From: Bryobacterales bacterium
Lineage (GTDB): Bacteria > Acidobacteriota > Terriglobia > Bryobacterales > Bryobacteraceae
Assembly (NCBI GenBank): GCA_020847045.1
Contig: JADLCT010000011.1
Location: forward strand, 1-64,000
Direction of reading: 5' to 3'
DNA: 64,000 nt
In this document: piece by piece, positions 9,385 to 19,532 of the stretch
Numbering within the stretch: position 1 is the stretch's first letter
How the letters are laid out: each line of letters starts with the position of its first letter
Translations under genes and position numbers: made by a program
Notes under the pieces: generated by a model
What the model saw: the letters and a program-made list of their open reading frames with translations, nothing else
The model's database searches: none
Told to the model about the DNA's origin: nothing

Positions 9385-11978
9385 TGCGCTTCCATGTGGT
9401 GCGCGCCGTGGCCGCGCGCGAATTTCACAGCTACTTCGGCTCGCCCGCCGGCTATGTCTTCATCACGCTATTTGTCTTCGTCAGCGCCGTGGCGGCCTTC
9501 TGGCAGGAGCGCTTCTTCCAAAGCAACCTTGCCAACCTTGACCCGTTGAACGCCTGGTTCCCCTACCTGCTGATCTTTCTCGTTCCCTCGATCACCATGG
9601 GGCTGTGGGCCGAGGAGAGGAAGCAGGGCACCGAAGAACTGCTTCTCACGCTGCCTGCGCGAGCCGTGGAGATCGTCACTGGCAAATACGCCGCCGCGCT
9701 GGGCATCTACACCGTCGCTCTGGCGTTTTCGCTCAGCCATGCCGTAGTGCTGATGTGGCTCGGTTCGCCCGACCCCGGGTTGATGATCTCCACCTATCTC
9801 GGCTACTGGCTGATGGGCGCGGCCCTGCTGCCGTTGGGACTGCTCGCTTCCCAGGCCACCGAGAACCTTACGGTGGCGTTCATCGGCGGCGCGGCCTTAT
9901 GCGCACTGCCCGTGATGTTCGCTCAGGCGGGCGTTGTGGTGCAGGGTCCGCTCCGGCCCCTGCTGGAGCAGCTTTCCGTGCCCGAGCAGATGCGCGATCT
10001 AACCTCGGGCATCATCGCGGCCGGGCCGCTGGTATATTGCGCGGCGCTGGCGGCGGCGGTGCTCTATCTCTGCGTTCGCCAGGCGGAGCGGCGGCGCTGG
10101 CCCACACGCTCGCTTGGCCGCCACTACGCCGTGCGGACGCTGGCGCTGCTTGTGGCCGCAGGCGCGGCGGCGATGATTGCCGGACGCCTTGGCGGGCGAG
10201 CCGACCTCACCAGCGAGCAGATTCACTCGCTCGCGCCCGGTACCGTGAAACTGCTGCGCGGCCTCGATCCCAGGCATCCCGTGATGATCCAGGCCTACAT
10301 CAGCCCCGAGGCGCCGCGCAGCTACGCCCGTGTGCGGGCGAACCTGGTCAACACGCTCCGCGAGTTCACCGCCGCTGGGCGCGACCGCATTCAACCGCGG
10401 ATTGTGGAGACGGTCAAGTATTCGCCCGAGGCGCGCGAGGCGCGTGAACGCTACGGTATTCATCCTTACCGTGTGCCCGCCACCGAGGAGAGTGCCTCCA
10501 CCGTGAACGAGATCTTCCTTGGCCTGGTCTTCACGTGCGGGCCGGAAGAGTTCGTCATTCCCTTCTTCGACCGCGGCCTGCCCGTCGAGTATGAACTGAT
10601 GCGCAGTATTCGCGTCGTCTCCCGCGCCGCCCGCAAACGGGTGGGCATACTGCGCACCGGCGCGAAGCTGTTTGGCGGCTTCGATTTTCAAACGCGCCAG
10701 AATACCCAGGACTGGGCGATTGTGCAGGAGTTGCGCAAGCAGTACGAGGTGGCGAGCGTGGCGCCGGATGCCGGTTACCCGGACAACCTCGACGTACTGG
10801 TGGCCGTGCTGCCCACCACGCTCGACGCGCCGCAGTTGGGCCGCCTTACCGCGTACGTGAAAACGGGAAAGCCCGTTTTTGTTTTGACCGATCCCCTGCC
10901 CGCCTTCAACATCAACCTCTCGCCCGCCGCCGTTGAAACGGTCCCGGACTTGCGCCCGCTCTTGGACGCGCTCGGCGTGGAATGGGCGCGGGACCGCATT
11001 GTCTGGGACAAGTACAACCCGCATCCACAACTGGGCGCATTGCCGCCCGAGGTCGTCTTCGCCGGCGCGGGCAGCGGCGCAGCGATGCCGTTTCAGAAAC
11101 AATCGCCTCTCACCGCCGGACTGCAGGAACTGGTGTTGCTGTACCCGGGCGAACTCAAACCGAAGTCGCAGGGCGCCTTGCCGCTGCTCACCACGGGGAC
11201 AGGCTCGGGCGTACTGCGTTTCGATCAACTCGTCGAAACCAGCATGATGGGCCTCTCCCTCGTACGCGGCCTGCCGCACACGCCGGACAAAGGCGGGCAT
11301 GTGCTTGCCTACCGCGTGAAGGATGGCGTCCGGAACGCGGTGGTCATCGCCGATGCCGACGTGATGGGCGAGGAGTTTTTCGAGCTGCGCCGCAGGGGCG
11401 TGGAAGATCTCACTCTGGACAACGTCGCCTTCGTGCTAAACGCCATCGACGAACTGGCGGGCGACACGAGTTTCATCGCCCTGCGGAACCGCCGTCCGAA
11501 GCACCGCACGCTGGAACTGGTGGAATCGCGCACGCGCGTGTATGAAGAGAAGCGCGCCGAGGATTCGCGCAATGCCGCCGCGCTGGCCGAGCGCCGCCTG
11601 CAGGAGGCGCAGGCCCGTCTGGATGCCGCCGTGGCCGCCGTGCGCGCCCGCGCCGACCTGGACGAGCAGGCCAGGCAGATCATGATTTCGAACCTGCAAA
11701 CGGCCGAGAACCGGCGTCTGCAGGTGGCGCGGCAGAATATTCAGGATGAGCGCGAGCGCCAGATGGAGGATGCGCGCGCGGGCATGGAGTCGAGCGTCCG
11801 GCAGATTCAGAGCACCATCAAGTTGCTCGCCGTCTGCCTTCCGCCGGTGCCGGCATTCGCTCTCTTCCTTCTGATGAGCCTGCGCAAGCTGCGCCGCGAA
11901 CGGATGCGGATTGCTCCGGACCGTCTGCTGACGGCCTCGCCGCCCCCATCGCAGTCAAAGGAAGGGGATGCCGTATGA
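9384..11978 (+). CDS. ABC-2 permease (GldF-like) fused to GldG-like substrate-binding domain
   Basis: N-terminal six-TM permease (AAREFHSYFGSPAGYVFITLFVF) followed by GldG-like region (RVGILRTGAKLFGGF... VLTDPLP) and a C-terminal coiled coil plus TM. Confidence 0.88.
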   Translation: MRFHVVRAVAAREFHSYFGSPAGYVFITLFVFVSAVAAFWQERFFQSNLANLDPLNAWFPYLLIFLVPSITMGLWAEERKQGTEELLLTLPARAVEIVTGKYAAALGIYTVALAFSLSHAVVLMWLGSPDPGLMISTYLGYWLMGAALLPLGLLASQATENLTVAFIGGAALCALPVMFAQAGVVVQGPLRPLLEQLSVPEQMRDLTSGIIAAGPLVYCAALAAAVLYLCVRQAERRRWPTRSLGRHYAVRTLALLVAAGAAAMIAGRLGGRADLTSEQIHSLAPGTVKLLRGLDPRHPVMIQAYISPEAPRSYARVRANLVNTLREFTAAGRDRIQPRIVETVKYSPEAREARERYGIHPYRVPATEESASTVNEIFLGLVFTCGPEEFVIPFFDRGLPVEYELMRSIRVVSRAARKRVGILRTGAKLFGGFDFQTRQNTQDWAIVQELRKQYEVASVAPDAGYPDNLDVLVAVLPTTLDAPQLGRLTAYVKTGKPVFVLTDPLPAFNINLSPAAVETVPDLRPLLDALGVEWARDRIVWDKYNPHPQLGALPPEVVFAGAGSGAAMPFQKQSPLTAGLQELVLLYPGELKPKSQGALPLLTTGTGSGVLRFDQLVETSMMGLSLVRGLPHTPDKGGHVLAYRVKDGVRNAVVIADADVMGEEFFELRRRGVEDLTLDNVAFVLNAIDELAGDTSFIALRNRRPKHRTLELVESRTRVYEEKRAEDSRNAAALAERRLQEAQARLDAAVAAVRARADLDEQARQIMISNLQTAENRRLQVARQNIQDERERQMEDARAGMESSVRQIQSTIKLLAVCLPPVPAFALFLLMSLRKLRRERMRIAPDRLLTASPPPSQSKEGDAV

Positions 11979-13192
11979 GGAATCAGTGGGCGGTCACGGG
12001 CGCGTTCCTCGCCGCCGCCGCCCTGTTGGCGGCCGTGGCCGCGCGCGTCCAGCCGGAAACCTATGAGGCCGCCATTTTCAGTGATCAGGGCGAGGATCTC
12101 TTCCCGGCGCTCACCGGCGCCGGCGCCGTGCAATCCATCGAAGTCGTCGACTACGACGCCGGACAGGCCGTCGCCCGCCCGTTGAAGGTCGAACTGCGCA
12201 AAGGCCGCTGGGTGCTTGCTTCGCACGGCGATTATCCGGCGGAAGCGCGCGACCGTCTGGCCCAGACCGCTGGCGCGCTGGTGGGTCTGAAGAAGGACGC
12301 CGTGGCCAGCGACCGATGGGAGGATCAGGCGCGGTACGGCGTGATTGACCCGCTCGACCAGAAGAACCCGAGCCTCACGGGCCGTGGCAAGCGTGTCACG
12401 CTGCTCGGCGGTCATGGTGCGAAGTTGGCCGAAATTGTTTTGGGATCCGCCGTGCCCAACCGCGCCGGCTACCGGTACGCCCGCCTCCCCGGCCAGAAGC
12501 GCATTTACATGGTCCAGACCTCCGCCGATCCCTCGGCGCGTTTCGAGGATTGGGTGGAGGCCGATCTTCTGAAGGTGGACGCTGGCGGCATTTCCCGGCT
12601 CATTGTAAACAGCTACACGATTGACGGGATGACGGGCACGCTGGCCAACGTCCGCCGCCGTGTGATGGTTCCCAACCGTGAGAATTGGGACGCCGCCGCC
12701 CGCTCCGCCGCCCAAACGCTGGCCGGATTGCGTGTGACGGGCGCTCGCGCCAAGCCCGCCATGCTCGCGGCCCAGTTGCGCACGCGCCAACTCGCGCTTT
12801 CGCTCGAAACGGTGATGAGCCTGCGGGCGCGAGGATTTTTCATTCTCCCCAGCGGCCAGTTGCTGGCCAATGCCGGTGAGGCTGTGGTGGAAACCACGCA
12901 GGGCTTCGTATACACGCTGCGTTTCGGAGAGGTGGCCAGTTCCAGCCTGGAAGGCGAAGCAGGACAAACTCCAACCGCCGCGGCCGCCCAGTCCGGCGGG
13001 GACCGCTTCCTGTTCGTTACGGTGAGTTCGCGCAACCCGGCCACGGAAGCCCGCGCCAGGGCCCTCGACGCGAAGTTCGCCGATTGGTACTACATCATCG
13101 CCGGGAAGGACTTCACCAGCATCATGAAGGCCGCCCCGGCCGGCAGCGAGGTTCCGCGCGCTCCAACACCCACGCCGGCGCAACAGCCCTAA
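11975..13192 (+). CDS. DUF4340 domain-containing protein
   Basis: ATGA overlap with GldFG fusion; YGVIDPLDQKNPSLTGRGKRVTLL typical of DUF4340. Confidence 0.8.
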   Translation: MRNQWAVTGAFLAAAALLAAVAARVQPETYEAAIFSDQGEDLFPALTGAGAVQSIEVVDYDAGQAVARPLKVELRKGRWVLASHGDYPAEARDRLAQTAGALVGLKKDAVASDRWEDQARYGVIDPLDQKNPSLTGRGKRVTLLGGHGAKLAEIVLGSAVPNRAGYRYARLPGQKRIYMVQTSADPSARFEDWVEADLLKVDAGGISRLIVNSYTIDGMTGTLANVRRRVMVPNRENWDAAARSAAQTLAGLRVTGARAKPAMLAAQLRTRQLALSLETVMSLRARGFFILPSGQLLANAGEAVVETTQGFVYTLRFGEVASSSLEGEAGQTPTAAAAQSGGDRFLFVTVSSRNPATEARARALDAKFADWYYIIAGKDFTSIMKAAPAGSEVPRAPTPTPAQQP

Positions 13193-13219
13193 GCCGCCGG
13201 GGTATTCTGAATAGCATGT

Positions 13220-13296
13220 GGGCGCGTAGCGCAATTGGATAGAGCATCAGCCTTCGAAGCTGAGGGTTACAGGTTCGAGTCCTGTCGCGCCTACCA
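13220..13296 (+). tRNA. tRNA-Arg (anticodon TCG), CCA encoded
   Basis: GGGCGCG/CGCGCCT acceptor, TCAGC CTTCGAA GCTGA anticodon arm, ACAGG TTCGAGT CCTGT T-arm, CCA end. Confidence 0.96.
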
Positions 13297-13334
13297 CGTC
13301 TTGCCGCATCCCTTTGCGGCGTTACCATATCCGT

Positions 13335-15401
13335 ATGTCCTCCATCGCGCCTGGGACGCGAGTATCGACGTGTGCCTTGGACTGTCCGGACGCCTGCTCC
13401 GTTCTGGTTTCCATCGGAGCCGATGGCCGCGCCACAAGTCTGCGCGGTAACCCGGACCATCCCGTCACGCGCGGTTTTCTGTGCGCCAAGGTGGCCCAGT
13501 ATCTGGAGCGCCAGTATCACCCGGACCGTTTGCGCCACCCGATGCGCCGCGTGGGCGCCAAGGGCGATGGCCGCTTTGAGCGCATCGGTTGGGATGACGC
13601 TCTGGACGAGATCGCCGGCCGGCTGATGGCCATTGCGCGCGAGTGGGGTCCGGAGGCCGTCTTGCCATACAGCTATGGCGGCTCCATGGGACTGCTGCAG
13701 GGCAACGGAATGGACCGCCGCTTCTTCCACCGCTTCGGGGCGTCCCGGCTGGACCGCACCATCTGTTCCGCCGCCGGCACCGCGGGTCTGGCGCAAACGA
13801 TAGGTTACCGGTATGGCACCGAACCGGAGCAGTTCGCTCACTCGAAGCTCATTCTGGCCTGGGGCGCGAACATTCTCGGCACCAACGTCCACCTGTGGCC
13901 CTTCATCGTCGAGGCCCGCCGGCGCGGCGCGCGCTTTTACACCATCGACCCGGTGCTGCGGCGCACGGGGCGCCTCGCCGACAAGCACTTCTTCGTCAAT
14001 CCCGGCTCCGACCTTGCGCTCGTGCTCGGCATGGCGCACGTCATCATTGGCGAAAGCCTTCACGACGCCGGCTACGTCGCCCGCCACACGACGAACTTCG
14101 ACCGTCTGAAGGCCACCGCCGCGCGCTACACGCCCGAGCACGCCGAAGCGCTGACCGGCATTCCACGCGAAGAGATCGTCGCGTTGGCGCGTGAGTACGC
14201 CACCACCCGCCCTGCCGTCATCCGCCTGAACTACGGTACGTCGCGGAGCGAACGCGGCGGCATGGCCTTCTCCGCCGTGGCCATGCTGCCGGCGCTCACC
14301 GGCTCTTGGAAGGAGGTGGGCGGCGGTTTGCAAGCCAGCGTGTCGCAGACGCACCAGTTCAATCGCGCCGCCATCGAGCGAGCCGACCTGCAAATGAAAT
14401 CTCCCCTGGGCCGCGAAGCGCGTCTGGTAAACATGATTACGCTCGGCCATGCGCTGACGGAGTTGAACGATCCGCCCGTGAAGGCGATGTTCGTGTATTG
14501 CTCCAACCCCGCCGCCGTGGCTCCCAATCAGAGCGCCGTTCGCCGCGGTCTCCGGCGCGACGATCTGTTCACCGTCGTGCACGACCAGTTTCAGACCGAC
14601 ACCGCCGATTTCGCCGACCTGCTGCTGCCGGCCACAACCTTTCTGGAACACACGGATCTCTACAGCTCCTACGGCCACCTCCACGTGCAAATGGCGCGCC
14701 CGGCGCTGGAGCCCGAAGGCGAGGCCCGGTCCAACGTGCAGCTCTTTCGGGACCTCGCCGCCAGGCTCGGCTTTGATGACCAGGCCTTCGGCGACACCGA
14801 GGACGACATGATCCGCACCGCCCTGGCCAGCGGCCATGAATTTCTAAAGGGCATCACGCTGGAAGCTCTGGAACAGCGCCACCACATCCGGCTCAACGTT
14901 GCTCCCGATGGCCAGCCGTTCCTGCCGTTCGCCGAGGGCAACTTCGGTTCGCCCGGCGGGCAGTGCGATCTCGCTCCCGAGGGCATGGACTACACGCCTC
15001 CCCTCGAATCGCGCCACGGCGATTCGGCGCTGCTCCGCCGCTACCCCCTCGAACTGGTCTCGCCCAAGAACGACGACAGCATGAACTCCACGTTCGGCTA
15101 TCGCGCCAGCGTCGATGAGCAGACTGCACGCCTGTGGATGCACGCCGCCGATGCCGGGGCGCGCGGGATCCTCGACGGCGACCTGGTGCGTGTCTTCAAT
15201 GAGCGGGGCTCCATGCGGCTGACGGCCAGCGTCAACGGACATGTGCGGCCGGGCGCCGTGTGCGCGCCCAGCGTCCGTATGCCGCGTATGGCGCCCGATG
15301 GCAGTTCGTCCAACTTCCTCACCTCGGAACGCCTCAGCGACATCGGCGGCGGCGCCACGTTCTATAGCTGTCTGGTACAAGTAGAGAGATGCGGAGACTG
15401 A
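13335..15401 (+). CDS. molybdopterin-dependent oxidoreductase (single subunit, Fe-S)
   Basis: STCALDCPDACSVLV ... GFLCAK [4Fe-4S] ligand pattern; ILAWGANILGTN; LVSPKNDDSMNSTFGY. Confidence 0.9.
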   Translation: MSSIAPGTRVSTCALDCPDACSVLVSIGADGRATSLRGNPDHPVTRGFLCAKVAQYLERQYHPDRLRHPMRRVGAKGDGRFERIGWDDALDEIAGRLMAIAREWGPEAVLPYSYGGSMGLLQGNGMDRRFFHRFGASRLDRTICSAAGTAGLAQTIGYRYGTEPEQFAHSKLILAWGANILGTNVHLWPFIVEARRRGARFYTIDPVLRRTGRLADKHFFVNPGSDLALVLGMAHVIIGESLHDAGYVARHTTNFDRLKATAARYTPEHAEALTGIPREEIVALAREYATTRPAVIRLNYGTSRSERGGMAFSAVAMLPALTGSWKEVGGGLQASVSQTHQFNRAAIERADLQMKSPLGREARLVNMITLGHALTELNDPPVKAMFVYCSNPAAVAPNQSAVRRGLRRDDLFTVVHDQFQTDTADFADLLLPATTFLEHTDLYSSYGHLHVQMARPALEPEGEARSNVQLFRDLAARLGFDDQAFGDTEDDMIRTALASGHEFLKGITLEALEQRHHIRLNVAPDGQPFLPFAEGNFGSPGGQCDLAPEGMDYTPPLESRHGDSALLRRYPLELVSPKNDDSMNSTFGYRASVDEQTARLWMHAADAGARGILDGDLVRVFNERGSMRLTASVNGHVRPGAVCAPSVRMPRMAPDGSSSNFLTSERLSDIGGGATFYSCLVQVERCGD

Positions 15402-15916
15402 CCCTGCTTGCCACCGCGGCCCTCTTTCTGGCCGCTACGCCCGCCTGCAAACGCCAGACGGCCAAGGTGGAAACCATCGAGAATGAACAGCCGCAACTGG
15501 CTTCGGCCATCAGTGCGGGCGATCCGGCGCACGCCGTCCAGTTCGTGCAAGGCTTCTACGACATCGAACAGGGTTCGTGGCGTTGGACGCGCGGTAAATT
15601 CTCGCTCACGCTACAGGCGCCTCCCGGTGCGGCGCAGAAGGGCGCGGCCCTCGAGTTGAAGTTCTCCCTGCCGGAAGCCGTCGTGAAGAAGGTGGGCCCG
15701 GTGACCCTTTCGGCCGTGTTCGACGGGAATCCGCTGCCTTCGGAAAAATATGGCAAGGACGGCGAGCAGGTTTACCAGCGCGACATCCCCGCGGGGCTGT
15801 TCCGCGGACCCTCGGTGAACATCGAGTTTTCGCTCGACAAGTTCCTCGCCGCCGGCGCCGTCGAGGAGCGCGAGCTGGGCATCATCGTCCAGTCCGCGGC
15901 TCTGCTGGCGAAATAG
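15389..15916 (+). CDS. putative lipoprotein, hypothetical
   Basis: MRRLTLLATAALFLAATPAC lipobox-like N-terminus; overlaps upstream stop. Confidence 0.65.
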   Translation: MRRLTLLATAALFLAATPACKRQTAKVETIENEQPQLASAISAGDPAHAVQFVQGFYDIEQGSWRWTRGKFSLTLQAPPGAAQKGAALELKFSLPEAVVKKVGPVTLSAVFDGNPLPSEKYGKDGEQVYQRDIPAGLFRGPSVNIEFSLDKFLAAGAVEERELGIIVQSAALLAK

Positions 15917-15929
15917 GCCACGGCCGGCG

Positions 15930-17804
15930 ATGTCCCGATCCCGCTTTTTCGTCCTCTGGCTGGCGGCTTCCCTTTTCTGCCTGTGGCTCTATTGGCCGGG
16001 CATGAAATGCTGGTTCCAGCAGGATGACTTCGCCTGGCTCGGGCTGGGCCTGAACGTCCACACGCCCGCCGGGCTGCTAGACGCGCTTTTTGCGCCGAAG
16101 GCCCAGGGCACCATCCGCCCCTGGAGCGAGCGCGCGTTCTTCATGGGCTTCTTCGCACTGTTCGGACTCGACGCGCTTCCCTACCGCATCCTCGTTTTCA
16201 CCACCCAAGTAGCTAACCTCGGCCTGCTGATCGCCATCAGCCGCCGCGTCACCGGCTCGACACTGGCCGCCGCGCTGGCGCCTCTGTTCTGGACCGCCAA
16301 TGCCGCCCTCGGCCTGCCCATGAGCTGGACCTCGGCCTACAACCAGATCCTCTGCGCCACCTTCCTGCTCGGGGCGTTTTACTGCCTGCTCCGCTGGACC
16401 GAGTCCGGCGCCTGGCGCTGGTATGCGGCGCAGTGGACCGTATTTCTGCTTGGTTTTGGCGCGCTGGAGATCAACGTGGTTTATCCCGCCATTGCCGCCG
16501 CCTACGCCCTGCTCGCCTCGCGCCGCCACTTTGTGCTCACGCTGCCCCTGTTTGCCGCATCGGGCGCGTATGCGATCCTCCATCGTTCGCTGGCGCCCGG
16601 AACGCGCGAAGGCCCCTACGCGATGCACTTTGACGGATCCCTCCTGTCCACGCTGGCCACCTATTGGTATGGCGCGTTCGGCACGGCGCGACTGGCCTCG
16701 CTGGAGGTTCCGCCGTGGCTCAGCGCCGCCGGCTTGGTCACGCCCTGGATCCTCTCGGCCGCCCTGGGCGCTTTTCTGGCCGTCCGTCTGCGCCGCGGCC
16801 AGTGGGCCGTCCTGTGGCCGCTCGCCTGGTTCCTGGCCGTAATCGGTCCCGTCCTGCCTCTGCGTGACCACATTTCCGACTATTACAACGCGATTCCTAC
16901 TCTCGGGCTCGCCGTGCTCGGCGCGTGGGTCTTCGCCGCCGCCTGGGAGATGAGGTTGGCAGGGAAAGCCGCCGCCGTGCTGGCGGCCGGACTGTATCTG
17001 GCCACCTCGGCCCCTGTGGCCCGCGCTACCGTTCGCTACAATTTCGAGCGGTCCCGCGCCGTGCGCAACCTCGTGCTGGGCGTCGCGCGCGCCCATGAGA
17101 TCCACCCGGGGAAGGTCATTCTGCTGAATGGCGTTGGTACGGACCGCTTCTGGGCCGGAATGAATGATAAGCCTTTCCGCCTGCTCGGGATCGGTGATGT
17201 CTGGTTGACGCCCGGTTCGGAGAGCACCATCCAGGCGTTTCCTGCTCTCGGAGACGTGAACCAGTTTGTTTATCCGGCGGCGGCGACCCTGCGAGCCCTC
17301 CGCGAGCATCGGGCGGTTGTGTACGAAGCCGCTGGGCCGCGCCTGCAAAATGTCACCCAAACCTATGCAAACATGGCGCCACTGCGTCTGAAAGCCACAC
17401 TGCCCGGACATATCGACGCAGGGAACCCGGCCTTCGCCGACCAGTTGGGTGAAGGCTGGTATCAGGCGGAAGGCGGTTACCGGTGGATGGCCAAACGGGC
17501 GTCGCTCCGGCTGGGCGTCGCCTCGCCGGGCGGTCTCCGTTTATTTCTGAAGGGATTTTGTCCAACCACGCAACTTTCCGGGGGGCCGCTGCATCTACAG
17601 GTATTCATTGACGGGCAAGCATACCCGCCGGTGGCAGTGAGTCGGCCGGACGAGGAATTCTCGTTTTCCTTCGCTCTCCCTGCCGTATTGAAAAATAAAG
17701 ACTTTGTGGAAGTTGTGCTAGAGGTGGACCGGACAGTTGTCCCGCCTGCCGATGGCCGGAAACTTGGGTTAGCGTTTGGTAATTTTGCGCTACGCCGTCC
17801 CTAA
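15930..17804 (+). CDS. polytopic membrane protein, glycosyltransferase-like (PMT/ArnT-like architecture)
   Basis: Many TM segments, N-terminal WFQQDDFAW acidic motif, C-terminal soluble domain. Confidence 0.6.
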   Translation: MSRSRFFVLWLAASLFCLWLYWPGMKCWFQQDDFAWLGLGLNVHTPAGLLDALFAPKAQGTIRPWSERAFFMGFFALFGLDALPYRILVFTTQVANLGLLIAISRRVTGSTLAAALAPLFWTANAALGLPMSWTSAYNQILCATFLLGAFYCLLRWTESGAWRWYAAQWTVFLLGFGALEINVVYPAIAAAYALLASRRHFVLTLPLFAASGAYAILHRSLAPGTREGPYAMHFDGSLLSTLATYWYGAFGTARLASLEVPPWLSAAGLVTPWILSAALGAFLAVRLRRGQWAVLWPLAWFLAVIGPVLPLRDHISDYYNAIPTLGLAVLGAWVFAAAWEMRLAGKAAAVLAAGLYLATSAPVARATVRYNFERSRAVRNLVLGVARAHEIHPGKVILLNGVGTDRFWAGMNDKPFRLLGIGDVWLTPGSESTIQAFPALGDVNQFVYPAAATLRALREHRAVVYEAAGPRLQNVTQTYANMAPLRLKATLPGHIDAGNPAFADQLGEGWYQAEGGYRWMAKRASLRLGVASPGGLRLFLKGFCPTTQLSGGPLHLQVFIDGQAYPPVAVSRPDEEFSFSFALPAVLKNKDFVEVVLEVDRTVVPPADGRKLGLAFGNFALRRP

Positions 17805-17853
17805 TCGAGTGTTTTGATCCACTTTCTCCGCAGCCATCGCTTCTAGTGTAAGA

Positions 17854-17897
17854 GGTTGTTCGCCTGGACGGCTCTTTAGGGGAAGTCGCGGACAACC
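17854..17897 (+). repeat. inverted repeat / hairpin GGTTGTTCGC ... GCGGACAACC
   Basis: 10-bp stem with one G-T wobble, 24-nt loop, in a noncoding region. Confidence 0.7.
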
Positions 17898-17976
17898 GAA
17901 ATCGTGAGAGGGAATGGAACCTCCGAGAACTGGATGTAAAGTTGCGGAATCCGGAAACCACGACGGGAATTCTTCG

Positions 17977-18001
17977 TCATTACAGTGTTACCACATAATG
18001 A
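17977..18001 (+). repeat. hairpin TCATTA-ca-GTG-TTAC-CAC-a-TAATGA
   Basis: 6+3 bp stem with small internal loop. Confidence 0.65.
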
Positions 18002-18037
18002 TGGAGCCGGAAACTGACGATATGAAGGCGTTGAAGC

Positions 18038-18065
18038 GGCAGGTTTCCCAACGGGGAAGCTAGCC
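18038..18065 (+). repeat. hairpin GGCAGGTTTCCC-AACG-GGGAAGCTAGCC
   Basis: 12-position stem with one mismatch and two wobbles, tetraloop. Confidence 0.7.
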
Positions 18066-18370
18066 CGGCAGCAGCAAAGGGAAGAGGGTTGGATGGATTG
18101 GAACTTGAATTGCTACCAAAGGTCCTCCACGGTGTGCTATCATCTGCGGTGGCGCAGCGGGGCCGATTGTGCCCACTCAGTTGGCGTAGCAGAAAATTTT
18201 AGTGCGGTTCGCTCAGAAGTTGAAACTTTTTCGGAACCGCATCGTCTACTAAGTGTCGAGAACGACAAAGTTTGAATGTAACTAGGAACGGATTTGCGGA
18301 CGCTGAACGATAGAGTCCCAGACAAGCAATCAGTGACTGGTAAAACAATAATAAATAAGGAGAAGCAGCC

Positions 18371-18757
18371 ATGACGAAAGCTGAATTGAACAAGTACAAA
18401 CAAATCCTGGAAACGAAGAAGGCCGAATTGGCCCACGTCCTCCGGAACCGTGAGGCGATCGCGATCGAAAAGAGCCCGGACGCCTTGGACGAGGTGCAAC
18501 ACGCCGCTGAGCGTGAACTCGCCATCCGCAATCTGGACCGGGAGTCCGGTTTGCTGCGCCAGGTGAAACTCGCGTTGACCCGCATCGAGGATGGATCCTA
18601 CGGTGTGTGCCTCCACTGTGAGGAGGAGATCAATCCCAAGCGGCTCGCCGCGGTGCCGTGGGCGCCGTATTGCATCTCGTGCCAGGAAATGGCCGACCGC
18701 CGTCAGGAAGAGGGAGACAACTCCGAAATCTTCGACGACGCGCTCGCCGCCGCCTGA
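18371..18757 (+). CDS. TraR/DksA family zinc-finger transcriptional regulator
   Basis: CLHCEEEINPKRLAAVPWAPYCISCQE C4 zinc finger; coiled-coil N-terminus; AAGGAG SD. Confidence 0.92.
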   Translation: MTKAELNKYKQILETKKAELAHVLRNREAIAIEKSPDALDEVQHAAERELAIRNLDRESGLLRQVKLALTRIEDGSYGVCLHCEEEINPKRLAAVPWAPYCISCQEMADRRQEEGDNSEIFDDALAAA

Positions 18758-18777
18758 TCCAGTTGCAAACCATTGAT

Positions 18778-18806
18778 GGGGCTCTTGCCGGTGCGGCAGG
18801 AGCCCC
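18778..18806 (+). terminator. Rho-independent terminator after dksA-like gene
   Basis: GGGGCTCTTGCCG-GTG-CGGCAGGAGCCCC followed by TGTTTTATT. Confidence 0.93.
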
Positions 18807-18818
18807 TGTTTTATTCCT

Positions 18819-19532
18819 TCACGGGCATTCCGTTACACGAATCCCGGCTTCCATACGGCCCAAGGTCCCGTCACGCCGGAAGCTATGGAAAAGCTCCGCG
18901 CCGCAGTGTGTGCACAGGCGCGCACGCGCCACCCGGCCCTCATCCACGCCTGCTTGCGCCAGTTGGCGCGCGACGGCCTCCTCCAAATCCAGCTTCGTCC
19001 GGCGGTCCAGGTCGTCCCGCTCGGGGAATGTGCTCTGAAATTCCGAGGCCACTTCGGGACCCACTTCGAAACAGCACGCGCCGATACCAGGACCGATGAC
19101 GGCCAGCACATCGCTCGGGACGGTTCCGAACTCCGCGCCCATACGCCTCACCGTGGCCGCGGCCAGTTCCAACCGCACGCCCCTCCATCCGCAATGAACG
19201 GCCGCCACGGCGCGCCGCCGTTCGTCGGCGAGGAGTACGGGCAGGCAATCGGCGGTCCGGACGCGAATCCAGAGCCCGGCACGGCTGGCCACCAGGGCAT
19301 CGCCTTCGCGGAACCTCGCGCCGGGCGCCTCGGCGCGCACAATGCCCGCGCCGTGCACTTGAACAAGATCGGCGCAGGACTCCGCAGGCAGCCAACCTTC
19401 GCTGCGCCGCGTGCCGAAGCCATGCTCCAGCCACTCCAGCCGCTCCCATTCCACGCACCGGAGCACGCCGGACTCGTCTAACCGGATGGCCAAACCGCCG
19501 TTACCCGATCTTCGGCGCCGTGCCGGGATCAA
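18819..19532 (-). CDS. pgeF: polyphenol oxidase / PgeF (YfiH) family multicopper purine-nucleoside phosphorylase
   Basis: [49 protein letters not shown]; exact start uncertain (could be a TTG after the nuoB stop). Confidence 0.88.
   Translation of the reverse strand: MIPARRRRSGNGGLAIRLDESGVLRCVEWERLEWLEHGFGTRRSEGWLPAESCADLVQVHGAGIVRAEAPGARFREGDALVASRAGLWIRVRTADCLPVLLADERRRAVAAVHCGWRGVRLELAAATVRRMGAEFGTVPSDVLAVIGPGIGACCFEVGPEVASEFQSTFPERDDLDRRTKLDLEEAVARQLAQAGVDEGRVARARLCTHCGAELFHSFRRDGTLGRMEAGIRVTECP

Noticed and set aside
17805-18100. Cobalamin riboswitch or group II intron remnant
   Set aside because: Some GGGAAGC-like segments, but no B12-box core and no recognisable domain V; kept only as an unexplained structured region.
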